A DNA stretch of 64,000 bases, from NCBI GenBank assembly GCA_964389925.1, contig CAYMGE010000010.1:31964-95963 (forward strand). The letters are read 5' to 3'. The notes below the pieces were generated by a model that saw nothing but the letters and a program-made list of their open reading frames with translations, was not told the origin of the DNA and searched no databases. Shown here piece after piece: positions 43,301 to 52,412 of this stretch (the stretch's first letter is position 1; each line of letters opens with the position of its first letter). Origin of the DNA: CALECP01 sp964389925 (GTDB lineage: Bacteria; Chloroflexota; Anaerolineae; Promineifilales; Promineifilaceae). A program made the translations under genes and the position numbers.

Positions 43301-46300
43301 CAATACCACTATCACAATGCAGGCGGCACGGCTTGAGTGGACGTTCAGCGGTGGACGCTGGCAAGAAACCGAAGCAGATACACAAACTTGTAACGTGACT
43401 TCTGGCGAAGAAGCCGTTGTTTGCAGCTTTACAACTGAAGAAGGTGGACGCTATCGCATCACGGCGACCATCACCGACGCGCAAGGGCGTAGCAACGAGA
43501 GCGAAATTACGCGCTGGGTGAGTGGGGGTGAGCAGCGGCCGAATCGCAACGTCGAACAAGAACAAGTCACCTTGATTCCAAGTCAAGAGACGCTCGCCCC
43601 CGGCGATGTCGCTGAAATTCTGGTGCAGTCGCCCATTCCAAATGCGGAAGGCTTATTGACATTGACGCGGCAAGGTATCGTTTCGACAGAACGCTTTACG
43701 ATGGAAGGGGATACAACCATCGTCGAAATCCCTATCGAAGAGGCATATTTGCCCAATCTCAATGTTCAAATCGACTTGGTGGGCGCACAACCACGCACGG
43801 CAGATGACGGAACGCCACTGCCCGATGCCCCAGCACGTCCCGCCTATGCAGTTGGCACTCTCGAACTGCCGATCTCGACACGCAGCCGCGAACTCGACAT
43901 CGAACTCACACCGCGAGAGTCAGGGCTTGAACCCGGTGGCAGCACAACGATTGATCTAACCGTGGCTGATGCAAACGGCAGCCCCATCACAAACTCAGAA
44001 ATTGCGCTCGTCGTCGTTGATGAGGCAGTCTTGGCGTTGACCAACTATCAGTTAGTCAATCCACTCAACATCTTCTATCAAAATCGCTACACCTATTTGC
44101 AGCCGTCGCATAGTCGCTCACAGCTCGTTTTAGTTGATCCAACACAATTGGCAGGGAATGCCATTCAAGAAATAGCACGTTCTGTGGAAGGTGTGACTGT
44201 TGTAGAAGAAGCAGAGATGATGATGGATAGTGCGGCCGATGACAGCGGCACAGAAAACTATGCGGTTCTACCCACAATGACAGCACAGGCTGTTGCTGAC
44301 GGCGATGAGAGTGGTGGTGAGCCTATTCAGGTTCGCACGAACTTTGATGCACTGGCGTTGTTTGCCCCGACGGTGACGACAGATGCAAATGGGCAGGCTA
44401 GCGTTGACGTGACACTACCCGACAACTTGACGCGCTATCGGATTATGGCAGTGGCGGTCAGTGGGGAGACGTTGTTTGGCTCGGCCGAGACCAACCTAAC
44501 AGCCCGTCTGCCACTCATGGTACGCCCCTCCGCACCACGCTTCCTCAACTTCGGTGACAACTTTGAGCTACCTGTCGTGCTACAAAATCAGACAGATGAG
44601 GAGTTGGTCGTCGATGTCGTCGTTGAGGCGACCAATGTCACATTGACAGAAGGCAATGGACAGCGCGTTACCGTCCCTGCCAATGATCGCATCGAAGTGC
44701 GCTTCCCAACGACAACTGAGCAACCGGGTTTGGCTCGCTTCCAATTTGCGGCCGTCTCTGGCAGCTATGCCGATGCAGCCAACATCGATCTCCCCGTCTA
44801 CACTCCCGCGACGACCGAAGCGTTCGCCACCTATGGTGTCATCGACGAGGGCGCAATTGCCCAGACGGTTGCCGTGCCAGAGGGTGTTTACACGCAGTTT
44901 GGCGGCTTAGAAATCGACACGTCATCAACCGCGCTACAGGCGTTGACCGATGCGGTCATCTACTTGGTCGATTATCCGTATGAGAGCAGCGAAGCACGCG
45001 CCTCCCGCATCCTCGCCATTGCCGCATTGCAAGATGTATTGAGCGCGTTTGATGCTGACGGGCTACCAGAACAGGCCGAAATCGAAGCACAAATCCGCGA
45101 GGATATCGAAGGGATTGCGCGATTGCAAACGGGTGACGGTGGTTTCCGCTGGTGGTCGAGCAGCCGTCGCTCCTATCCATTCTTGACGACGCACGTCACG
45201 CACGCGCTCGTTCGCGCACAGGCAAATGGCTACGATGTTCCCGCTGATATGCTCAGTCGAGCGTTGAACTACTTGGAAAACGTCGAGCAACATTTCCCCG
45301 CATGGTATAGCGAGGACATTAAAAACACCATTCGTGCGTATGCGCTTTACGTGCGTGATTTATCGGGTGACAACGACCGCGCCGAAGCACTCGCACTCTA
45401 CAATCGTGTTGGGGCGGATGGACTCGCGCCAGAGGCGTTGGCTTGGGTTTGGCAGGTGATTGGGAGCGAAGGAGATGAATCGGCCGAAATCAGCCGCTAC
45501 TTCCAAAATCGCGCCGTCGAAACGGCCAACGCCGCCACCTTCACCACCAACTACAGCGACGATGCCTACGTCATCATGCACAGCAACCGCCGCACCGATG
45601 GGGTCATCCTCGATGCGCTGATCGCCAACGACCCCGATAGCGACCTGATCGTGAAAGTAGTCAACGGCCTGCTCGCCGACAAGACACGCGGACGTTGGAA
45701 TAACACGCAGGAAAATGTCTTTATTTTGCTGGCGATGGATCGTTACTTTGAGACATTTGAGGCGCAAACACCAGAGTTTGTGGCGCGGGTTTGGCTGGGT
45801 GAGACGTATGCGGCCGAACACGTTTACGAAGGACGCACAACAGAGCGTCGCTCAACTGACGTGCCATTGACATTCTTGGCAGACGATGGACAAAATGTCA
45901 TCATCAGCAAAGAAGGGGATGGGCGTTTGTACTATCGCTTGGGATTGCGCTATGCGCCGAGCGATTTGGTACTCGATCCATTGGATCGCGGTTTTATCGT
46001 CATGCGCGAGTATGAGGCGGTTGACGACCCAAATGATGTGACACAAGATGAAAATGGCAACTGGCGCATCAAAGCGGGCGCAAAAGTGCGCGTCAAGCTA
46101 ACGATGGTGGCAGATAGTCGCCGCACACATGTTGCGCTCGTCTCACCGCTGCCCGCTGGCTTGGAAATCATCAATGAGGGGCTGGCAAACGCGGTCATCG
46201 TGCCAGATGCACCGAGCGATGAGGACGAACCGAATTACTGGTGGTGGTGGCGTTGGTATGACCACGTGAATCTGCGCGATGAACGTGCGGAAGCGTTCAC

Positions 46301-46457
46301 GACGTTACTCTACGCAGGTGTCCACGACTATGAGTTTGTGGCGCGGGCGACGACTCCAGGTGAGTTTGTCGTGCCACCAGCAAAGGCGGAGGAGATGTAT
46401 TCGCCGGAGGTCTTTGGTCGGTCAGCCTCCGAAATCGTCATCGTCGAAGCACCATAA
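40383..46457 (+). CDS. Alpha-2-macroglobulin family lipoprotein lacking the thioester
   Basis: 2024 residues from MRRPLFITLFLLL (GGAG 5 nt upstream; the frame above is open but starts before the promoter). The lipobox LVNC anchors it to the membrane. The domain order fits bacterial A2M of YfaS type: Ig-like and MG domains, a bait-like stretch with paired acidic Met segment near 1270-1300, the A2M domain (LPDNLTRYRIMAVAVS), and the alpha-alpha toroid. At the thioester position YPYGCxEQ the protein reads YPYESSEA (1531-1538), so Cys and Gln are lost. It could still trap proteases or stabilise the envelope. No PBP1C gene is adjacent. Confidence 0.88.
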   Translation: MRRPLFITLFLLLTFALVNCRDQPDLTPTPSTIKLPTPDDNQNGEETGMILEVDPYASAEFDNQPRFGMRLSSGNPEADAALVPNPFVQGAALSSEEVEQILARLPELQAETGDQVELNLPTELIPPPLTGETIDEPFPAPSELAPPPVETVNNDGDLQVIRFAPEGDVTIAPFIAVTFNQPMVPIATQDQLAALDVPMVMTPDLPGEWVWLGTQTARFEFDSAQIDRLPMSTEVTVEIPAGTTSETGGTLSEAVSFSFRTPTPQIQTFYPQSGSQPLEPIFFAGFDQRIDPAAVLDVITLAAGGGEVALRLATEAEISADERISSLAANHPDNRWLAFRAVEPFTPDTSISIRVGPNIPSLEGSRTTDRVFSYSTRTYPPLNVTRTRCGYDGYCPPYGEVSVEFSNPLDPQLFDVNWVTIEPEIPNAVVGVYGSYMSLRGAWQPRTTYTVRLNGEIQDIFGQTMGEDYEFEQEVGAAEPTLFGANKSLVTLDPAAPTPAISVYSINVPNVDVQVYKVSADDWAGFLDYQQNAYRENPPSPPGELVFGETVAVDGKDDKLTVTDIDLTAALEGNHGHAIVHVTPTEGLVDRFTNRYRPIVTHWVQVTDIGVDALLSEGEMLVWANRLSDGAPVADATIQFGGRAETTSADGTIRIPNFPNGINYLTVTNGEDTALLPANDYGYGEWYIERSTDQLRWVVFDDRAMYRPGETISVKGFVRKVESGALGDITLWDGATTINYTVRGSQGNQLEAGTVELSALGGFELTVDLPESVNLGYAGIEFRVAGGNHYHNFQIQEFRRPEFEVSARNETPSPHFIGGHAVVGVTAEYFAGGALPNAEVYWNVSSNPTTYSPPNWNEFSFGKWTPWWGWHDESFYYEESRGSYESFEGRTDASGDHYLRIDFDEFEASKPYSVNASAEVIDVNRQGWGASTSLLVHPSDLYVGLRSDRYFVKKGTPLDIKAIVTDIDGNAVANTTITMQAARLEWTFSGGRWQETEADTQTCNVTSGEEAVVCSFTTEEGGRYRITATITDAQGRSNESEITRWVSGGEQRPNRNVEQEQVTLIPSQETLAPGDVAEILVQSPIPNAEGLLTLTRQGIVSTERFTMEGDTTIVEIPIEEAYLPNLNVQIDLVGAQPRTADDGTPLPDAPARPAYAVGTLELPISTRSRELDIELTPRESGLEPGGSTTIDLTVADANGSPITNSEIALVVVDEAVLALTNYQLVNPLNIFYQNRYTYLQPSHSRSQLVLVDPTQLAGNAIQEIARSVEGVTVVEEAEMMMDSAADDSGTENYAVLPTMTAQAVADGDESGGEPIQVRTNFDALALFAPTVTTDANGQASVDVTLPDNLTRYRIMAVAVSGETLFGSAETNLTARLPLMVRPSAPRFLNFGDNFELPVVLQNQTDEELVVDVVVEATNVTLTEGNGQRVTVPANDRIEVRFPTTTEQPGLARFQFAAVSGSYADAANIDLPVYTPATTEAFATYGVIDEGAIAQTVAVPEGVYTQFGGLEIDTSSTALQALTDAVIYLVDYPYESSEARASRILAIAALQDVLSAFDADGLPEQAEIEAQIREDIEGIARLQTGDGGFRWWSSSRRSYPFLTTHVTHALVRAQANGYDVPADMLSRALNYLENVEQHFPAWYSEDIKNTIRAYALYVRDLSGDNDRAEALALYNRVGADGLAPEALAWVWQVIGSEGDESAEISRYFQNRAVETANAATFTTNYSDDAYVIMHSNRRTDGVILDALIANDPDSDLIVKVVNGLLADKTRGRWNNTQENVFILLAMDRYFETFEAQTPEFVARVWLGETYAAEHVYEGRTTERRSTDVPLTFLADDGQNVIISKEGDGRLYYRLGLRYAPSDLVLDPLDRGFIVMREYEAVDDPNDVTQDENGNWRIKAGAKVRVKLTMVADSRRTHVALVSPLPAGLEIINEGLANAVIVPDAPSDEDEPNYWWWWRWYDHVNLRDERAEAFTTLLYAGVHDYEFVARATTPGEFVVPPAKAEEMYSPEVFGRSASEIVIVEAP

Positions 46458-46468
46458 TTTATCAGGAG

Positions 46469-46504
46469 CGAGGTTTTTAACGGGGTATCTCGTTAAAAAC
46501 CTCG
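46469..46504 (+). terminator. Long hairpin after the alpha-2-macroglobulin gene
   Basis: A 14-bp perfect stem (CGAGGTTTTTAACG with its complement) around an 8-nt loop, 12 nt after the stop. No T-tract follows. Confidence 0.65.
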
Positions 46505-46620
46505 TTCTCATCTAATACACGATGATTACTCTGAACGACGATTAGAGATGATCGCGGGCATTCAGAGAGATTTATCGAAAAAAGCGTTGCATCCAAAAGA
46601 AAGGAAGGGACAATGCAAGC

Positions 46621-47571
46621 ATGACAGTTCACCATCCACATGACCGATTTTTCCGAGAGAGTTTTTCCAAACCGCAAATTATCCGCAGTTTCTTGCGCGA
46701 ATATCTACCGCCTGCATTATTGAATCAGCTGAACCTAGAGACTCTGGTATTGCAAACAGGTAACTACGTTGACGAGGAGTTGCGTGTCCATCAGACAGAC
46801 ATGCTCTATCAGGTGGAGATGACAACGGGACAACCACTGCATCTCTATCTGTTGTTTGACCATAAAAGCGCGCCAGATCGCTGGGTTGGACTACAGCTTC
46901 TGCGCTACATGGTGCAAATTTGGGAGAAAAACAAACCCAAACGAAAAACAGAATTTCTCACACCGATTTTGCCACTCGTTGTGTATCATGGAGAGCAAAA
47001 GTGGCAGTTGGCAACAGACTTGCACTCACTGTTTGGAACACTGCCAACAGAACTATTGTCCCACGTTCCCCAATACGCCTATCAACTACACGACTTCTCT
47101 TATCGCTCGGATGTCGAAATTCGAGGTGAACTGTGGACACAAGTTTGCCTATTGACACTGCGAGCGATATTCGACCCACGCCTCTACAGACTGTTACCAC
47201 GCTTAATTCAACTGATTTTCCAACTAAACGACCAACAAACAGGACTGGAATACATCTACACAGTTTTGTACTATTTAAGCGTGGCAACAGATCGCGTGGA
47301 TATGAAAACGATGGAGCAACTCTTGTTGGCGCAAGGGGAGCAAGGAGCGCAAACAATGGCTACTTTGGCACAGCAGTGGATGGAAAAAGGACGCGAGCAA
47401 GGTTTTGAAGAGGGAATTGTGCAAGGGATTGAGCAGGGGGTTGAGCGCGGTGTCGAACAAGTCGCTACTCGTCTGTTGAAATCACACGATGTGGTGACAG
47501 TGAGTGAGTGGACAGGGTTATCTGTTGAAAAAGTTCAATATTTGAAACATCAACTGGATAAGATGCCATAA
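46621..47571 (+). CDS. Rpn/PD-(D/E)XK family putative transposase-type nuclease
   Basis: 316 residues. HPHDRFFRESFSKPQIIRSFLREYLP at the N terminus, then LYQVEMTTGQPLHLYLLFDHKSAPD (the nuclease E and DHK residues), and LPLVVYHG match RpnA/transposase_31. The tail is a Gly-Gln-Glu-rich repeat (EQGFEEGIVQGIEQGVERG) common in this family. Rpn proteins are linked to horizontal transfer and stimulate RecA-independent recombination in E. coli. It is intact, and lies next to a broken gene. Confidence 0.88.
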   Translation: MTVHHPHDRFFRESFSKPQIIRSFLREYLPPALLNQLNLETLVLQTGNYVDEELRVHQTDMLYQVEMTTGQPLHLYLLFDHKSAPDRWVGLQLLRYMVQIWEKNKPKRKTEFLTPILPLVVYHGEQKWQLATDLHSLFGTLPTELLSHVPQYAYQLHDFSYRSDVEIRGELWTQVCLLTLRAIFDPRLYRLLPRLIQLIFQLNDQQTGLEYIYTVLYYLSVATDRVDMKTMEQLLLAQGEQGAQTMATLAQQWMEKGREQGFEEGIVQGIEQGVERGVEQVATRLLKSHDVVTVSEWTGLSVEKVQYLKHQLDKMP

Positions 47572-47639
47572 TGGGGAAGGGAAAGCTGACAGTTAGAGAT
47601 TTAGGTAGGGAAGATTCACGTTGCTTCGCGGGGCAGATG

Positions 47640-47662
47640 CGGGGGGGCACCCCCACACCCCC
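47640..47662. other. G-run/C-run palindrome in a non-coding stretch
   Basis: Seven G, then CA, five C, ACA and five C, followed by a purine-rich stretch. It can form a hairpin. The 47572-47699 gap holds nothing else that I recognise. Confidence 0.4.
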
Positions 47663-47699
47663 AGAAAAGAAGAAAAGACAGAAGCTCAGAAGCAGCGTT

Positions 47700-48364
47700 T
47701 CAGAAACCGCTCGCGCATCGGAACCCAACGTCGTTGTACCGATTCGTCGGGTTGACCCTATCGCGGTTGGCAGCGCGAGTGTTGATCTCGCCGTTGACCC
47801 ATGAACCGCCGCGCAGCACCATTGATTCTCCGTCATTTTCATAATTCTCTAATTTTATGTATGGATAATCACGATATGGATCGCCACTCCACTCCCATAC
47901 ATTTCCTGCCATGTCGAGTATCCCATACGGGCTGGCTCCTTCTGGGTAGCTCTGTGCAAAATGCGGTTTTTATGGCAATAGGCCAGTGCGTCTAGCAGTT
48001 GATTTGCCCACTTCAAGACAGTTTGCTCGTCTATCGCGCCACGCTGGTCGATCAACCGCGCCATGCTCTGTCCATCGACAAAACGCATCACCAAATAGTC
48101 ATTGCCAAACTGGGAGAAATAATCGCTGACTCGCACGAGATGCGTATGGTGTAGCTGAACGAGCGTGCGTGCCTCACGATAAAATTGCTCGCGTAGCTTT
48201 TGGCGCAACTGTTCGCTCCACCCTGCCTCTGGCGACATCTCCTTGATCGCAACCGACATCTGAAAACTGTTGTCATGGGCGCGATAGACTGTGCCAAAGC
48301 CACCTTGCCCCAATGCGACTCCAACTTTATAACGACTGTTTAGTAGGGTTCCCGATCTTAGCAT
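47700..48364 (-). pseudogene. Ser/Thr protein kinase - formylglycine-generating-enzyme gene with internal deletion
   Basis: The upstream part (48364 downwards) encodes a Hanks-type kinase N-lobe: YKVGVALGQGGFGTVYRAHD, AIKEMS (Lys) and ALAYCHKNRILHR. The reading breaks exactly at the HRD motif. From there a different frame gives SYPEGASPYGILDMAGNVWEW and then VLRGGSWVN...VGFRCAS to a stop at 47700. This is the C-terminal part of an FGE-sulfatase domain. Such kinase-FGE fusions exist, so one gene has probably lost its middle. Neither half can be active. Confidence 0.75.
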
Positions 48365-48472
48365 CTCAAACGTAAGCGTATCTGATTGCCAAAATTTCGC
48401 AAGAACAAGAGAAACCGAGTTTCTTGAAGAAACTCGATTGTGGTAATCGAGAACAGTTTACGCAATGGTTTG

Positions 48473-50386
48473 CTAATTCTCAATTGCGTAAGTTTGACCT
48501 ACGCCTTCAAATTCAAAGTTGAGATTGTGAATCGGATCATAGAGGCCAAAACGCAGCGTATAATTATCAAGCTCGGCCGGCAACTCAATATACGTCCGTT
48601 CAATCAGCAAATCATCTTGCTGCCAACGATACCCCCAGATGCCATGTTGGTTTTGATTGAGCAACATTTGTCCCTCTGCATTGAACAGTTGGTGGAAAAT
48701 AGTCACGAACCAATTCACCCTTTCATTGGTGATAACATCTGCACGCCACCAAGTTGTGAGTGTCAGACTCGTCTCGGCATCAAGTGTATAACCAAGCAAC
48801 GTTAATCCAGATTGGCTAGGCAAATTGAGGACAGTTTCTGGCAACTTGTTCACAATTTCATGTTCATAGGGACTCGTTTTTGCAAAATTGAACGATGAAC
48901 TGTCCAAAAGATCAAACGTCTGTTCGTTCCTTAAAGAAATCAAAGATGAAACGCTTTTTTCATCTGGTAGCGGCGCTTGAATGATGTAAAGCATTGGCTC
49001 ATTTTTGGGAATGCGGACAAAGTTTGGGAAGTTTGTATCGTACTGGATTTCGACCCAACGAGAGGCTAGGCTGCTCAGAACGGCTGGATGGTCGTTGGTC
49101 GCAATGATGAGGGGGCTGGTTTGGATATCGGCCGCCACCCCCCTAACCCGCTTCCCAAACTGTGCCGCCTCTTGTAATCGCCAATCCTGAAAATTCCCAG
49201 TCACCGGTGCTGCGATAACCTGTTGACCAGCACGCCATAAATTGACCTTGAACTGTACGCCAAAGAGCAATAATCCAACGACCAAAATAGGTTGTGTCAA
49301 TCGCCAATCCCAAAGCGGCCGCAGTCCATACGCCGCCAACAAATGACCCGCAGGCAATGTCAACAATAGATAATGAGGATGCACCATCAGCGGAATGAGT
49401 GCCGTTCCGAACGCGCCTATGCCAAACCAAGCGAGCAAAATCTGTGAGCGCGTTTTGCGCCAGTGCCAAGCAGCGAACAGTATGCCAGCGAGCAACGCGA
49501 TGGTGAGTGAGACAGAGGCAATTGAGGAAAGCGAGGGTGTTTCGACGACTTGGGCGAGATAGGGGTCTTGTCCATCGTAGTTTACGCCAGTCACAAACCG
49601 AAGGGCGTGGGTAACGGCTTGGGGATCAAATTCGATGGTTAGTTGCTCTAAGAAGGCAGTCGTTTTTTCGCTGTTTTCGGCCGAGCGGCTTTCCCCCAAC
49701 ACCCCGCTTAAAAAGACCATCATGCACACCCCAAACACAATTCCTGCAATCAACAACACTTTTTTCGACAGTGACTGCCAAGTTAATAGCAACACAATGC
49801 CCAACGGGGCGAGAATGGCAAATCCTAAAATATATGTTTGGGTTAATGCGATAGCAGCAAGTAGTCCGATGAGTGGAAGAATAGATTCCTGCCTTCGCAG
49901 GAATGACAGATTGTCAGTTGAGTCGGCAGCAGTTGGCGATTCTCTCCAAATCCCCCACGCGATGACCGCCATCAAAAATGGTTGCAATCCCTGCGTCCAC
50001 GTCATTCGGCTGTAATGCACAAGCCACGGGTTAATCGCAAAAAGGATGGCTGCAATGATCGCCATCGGCCGATCAAACAATCGCCGCGTCACGTCATAGA
50101 CGAACCAAACGGCGATGCTATTTAGAAAAACGACAAAAATATAGGGTGACCAAAGTGATCGCCAAATCAGTAATGGAATTGCTTGCAGATACGCCATCAA
50201 TGGCGGATTGTCGAGAAAAACGGAGGAGGGCTGCCCAACGCGCAAAAGTGTGCGCCCATCGATCATTTGCAGCGCAAGATATTGCTGATACGCATTGTCG
50301 TAGCTGTGGCGAATGTTAGGTAGATCGGCAAATCGGAAAAAGAGGGCAAGCGCAACGAGCGCAACTGGAATCGACCAACGTTTCAT
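48473..50386 (-). CDS. GT39-like membrane glycosyltransferase, paralogue
   Basis: 637 residues from MKRWSIPVALVAL. The ATG overlaps the stop of the ABC-F gene (ATGA), which decides the start. Multiple membrane segments fill the first 400 residues. The first outer loop (IRHSYDNAYQQYLALQMIDG) has one acidic residue where the paralogue at 26824 has DE. The C-terminal soluble part resembles that paralogue. A dispersed hairpin repeat is inserted in frame (reading SFLRRQES) in a loop between membrane segments. Confidence 0.8.
   Translation of the reverse strand: MKRWSIPVALVALALFFRFADLPNIRHSYDNAYQQYLALQMIDGRTLLRVGQPSSVFLDNPPLMAYLQAIPLLIWRSLWSPYIFVVFLNSIAVWFVYDVTRRLFDRPMAIIAAILFAINPWLVHYSRMTWTQGLQPFLMAVIAWGIWRESPTAADSTDNLSFLRRQESILPLIGLLAAIALTQTYILGFAILAPLGIVLLLTWQSLSKKVLLIAGIVFGVCMMVFLSGVLGESRSAENSEKTTAFLEQLTIEFDPQAVTHALRFVTGVNYDGQDPYLAQVVETPSLSSIASVSLTIALLAGILFAAWHWRKTRSQILLAWFGIGAFGTALIPLMVHPHYLLLTLPAGHLLAAYGLRPLWDWRLTQPILVVGLLLFGVQFKVNLWRAGQQVIAAPVTGNFQDWRLQEAAQFGKRVRGVAADIQTSPLIIATNDHPAVLSSLASRWVEIQYDTNFPNFVRIPKNEPMLYIIQAPLPDEKSVSSLISLRNEQTFDLLDSSSFNFAKTSPYEHEIVNKLPETVLNLPSQSGLTLLGYTLDAETSLTLTTWWRADVITNERVNWFVTIFHQLFNAEGQMLLNQNQHGIWGYRWQQDDLLIERTYIELPAELDNYTLRFGLYDPIHNLNFEFEGVGQTYAIEN
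49875..49906. repeat. Dispersed 32-bp hairpin repeat, copy D, inside a coding sequence
   Basis: AAGAATAGATTCCTGC, CTTC, GCAGGAATGACA: same unit as copies A-C. It is inserted without breaking the frame of the GT39 gene. Confidence 0.8.
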
Positions 50387-52245
50387 GTGCGTTCGGAGAG
50401 TTCTAACCAACGATATTCGGCTTCATCGAGGTTGGCGAGGAGGGTGTCGAGTTCGGCCGACAATTCCCCAATCCTCACGTAATCCCCCCCCGCCTCATTC
50501 ATCGCTATCTCAATCTCACTTTTCCGCGTCTCAAACGCCTCAATATCCGTTTCCAATCGCTCAAGTTCGCGGCTTTCCTTCCAACTCAACTTTTTCGCGG
50601 CGCGTGGTGCGCGGTGCGTCTCCATCTTCTTCTTTTCATCCTTCATCCCTCCGCCTTCATCCTTATCTTCCGGTCGCCACGGCGAAGGATAGCGCGAGCC
50701 AATTTTGCCATCGTCAAAGAGGTAGATAAAGTCAACATTGCGATCTAAGAAGTAGCGATCATGGCTAACAGTGACGAGACAGCCGTCAAAATTATCGAGA
50801 AACTGTTCGAGAACTTGCAACGTTTGGATGTCGAGATCGTTGGTTGGTTCATCGAGAAATAAGACATTGGGTTGGTGCATCAAAATGGAGAGCAGGTAAA
50901 GTCGTCGCCGTTCACCACCACTCAAACTGCCGATGCGCGATTGCTGCTCTTTGCGTGTGAATAAAAACCATTCGAGCATTTGCGCCGCTTCGATTCGTTC
51001 GCCATCTTTGGTTTGGATCAACGGCAACTCACGGGCGATAAACTCAAGGACGCGCATCTCATTTTGCAAATTTTCCGCTTGCTGATCGTAGTAGCCCAAG
51101 ACGACTGTTTCACCCATTTCGATTTTGCCGGTCGGTGATTTTAGTTTGCCAGCAAGCAGGTTGAGCAGTGTACTTTTGCCTGCACCGTTGGGGCCGACGA
51201 TGCCGATGCGGTCGCCGCGTTCGAGGTGGAAATCGACGTTTTGAAAGAGAGGGTTATTGTCGAATGTGATGGAGAGATTTTCGGCCGACAAAACCCTAGA
51301 CCCTAACCGCCGCGAAGACAACGCCAAAGCCACTCGCTGGCTGCCACGGTCGTATGCAATGGTTGAAATCTCTTTCACACGCTGAATACGTGCCTTTTGT
51401 TTTGTGCCACGCGCCATTGGTGAACGACGTAACCATTCCAACTCACGTCGCAAAAATGCGCGTCGCTTTTCCTCTTTTTTCGCCAACATCTCATGTCGTT
51501 CATCGCGTGCAGTCAGATATTCTTGATAGTTACCTGTGTATTTGACTAGTTTGCGTCGGTCAAGCTCGACAATTTGGTTGGCGACGCGATCTAAGAAATA
51601 GCGATCATGTGTCACCATCAGCAACGCATTGGGGGTCGTTTGCAGATACTTTTCAAGCCATGCAATGGTATCTGCGTCAATGTGATTGGTCGGCTCATCG
51701 AGTATCAACAGATCTGCCGGATCAAGCAGCGCACGCGCCATCGCCACTCGTTTCTGCTGACCACCACTCAACGTGCCAACGATCGCCTCAAAATCAATGA
51801 TGCCCAATTTAGTCAATACAATTTTGGCATTTGTCTCTGCTAACCAACCATTATGTGTGTCCATCTGTGCGCTGGCGGCGGCAAAACGGTCTTGCGTTTT
51901 TGCGTCAGTTGGGCTGTTTTGTAAGTTCACTTGAGCGCGTTCGTAATCGCGCAATAGACGCATTTGTGGGGAGTCACTTTGGAAAACTGTGTCGAGAACG
52001 GTCAAGCTCATGTCAAGCGGTGGATTTTGCGAAAGATATTGGACACGAACATTGCCCCAAACGGTGACGGAGCCGTCATCGGCCGATTCCTCCCCCGCCA
52101 CAATTCGCAAGAGGGTTGTTTTGCCGCTGCCGTTTCGGCCGATCAAGCCAATCCGATCTCCCGTGTTGATCATCAACTCAACTTCATCTAACAACAGGCG
52201 TTCACTATATTGTTTGCTTACTTGTTCCAATGTGACCAAATTCAT
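50383..52245 (-). CDS. uup: ABC-F family ATPase, Uup type
   Basis: 620 residues from MNLVTLEQVSKQYSER. Two ABC domains: Walker A GRNGSGKTTLLR and GPNGAGKSTLLN; signatures LSGGQQKRVAMARAL and LSGGERRRLYLLS; Walker B LLILDEPTNHID and VLFLDEPTNDLD. An inter-domain linker and a C-terminal coiled coil (about 540-620) match Uup, implicated in ribosome function and DNA transposon excision in E. coli. No membrane segment. TACAAT 8 nt upstream suggests a leaderless mRNA. It is coupled to the GT39 gene downstream. Confidence 0.92.
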   Translation of the reverse strand: MNLVTLEQVSKQYSERLLLDEVELMINTGDRIGLIGRNGSGKTTLLRIVAGEESADDGSVTVWGNVRVQYLSQNPPLDMSLTVLDTVFQSDSPQMRLLRDYERAQVNLQNSPTDAKTQDRFAAASAQMDTHNGWLAETNAKIVLTKLGIIDFEAIVGTLSGGQQKRVAMARALLDPADLLILDEPTNHIDADTIAWLEKYLQTTPNALLMVTHDRYFLDRVANQIVELDRRKLVKYTGNYQEYLTARDERHEMLAKKEEKRRAFLRRELEWLRRSPMARGTKQKARIQRVKEISTIAYDRGSQRVALALSSRRLGSRVLSAENLSITFDNNPLFQNVDFHLERGDRIGIVGPNGAGKSTLLNLLAGKLKSPTGKIEMGETVVLGYYDQQAENLQNEMRVLEFIARELPLIQTKDGERIEAAQMLEWFLFTRKEQQSRIGSLSGGERRRLYLLSILMHQPNVLFLDEPTNDLDIQTLQVLEQFLDNFDGCLVTVSHDRYFLDRNVDFIYLFDDGKIGSRYPSPWRPEDKDEGGGMKDEKKKMETHRAPRAAKKLSWKESRELERLETDIEAFETRKSEIEIAMNEAGGDYVRIGELSAELDTLLANLDEAEYRWLELSERT

Positions 52246-52253
52246 AGAGTTAA

Positions 52254-52259
52254 ATTGTA
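52254..52259 (-). promoter_or_regulatory. -10 box of the ABC-F gene
   Basis: TACAAT on the minus strand, 8 nt before the ATG at 52245, with no Shine-Dalgarno. Confidence 0.45.
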
Positions 52260-52412
52260 ACCCAACCTGCAATTGGCGTGTCGCGCATCTCGTTACGTTC
52301 TCACAACATCATCGTAATAGTCACGTAAGGTCGAACCCTTATCATTGAAAACGTCAGAAATAGTGCCACAGAATAATTTGCGGCTCAAAAAATCCCACAA
52401 TGGAGATATTCA

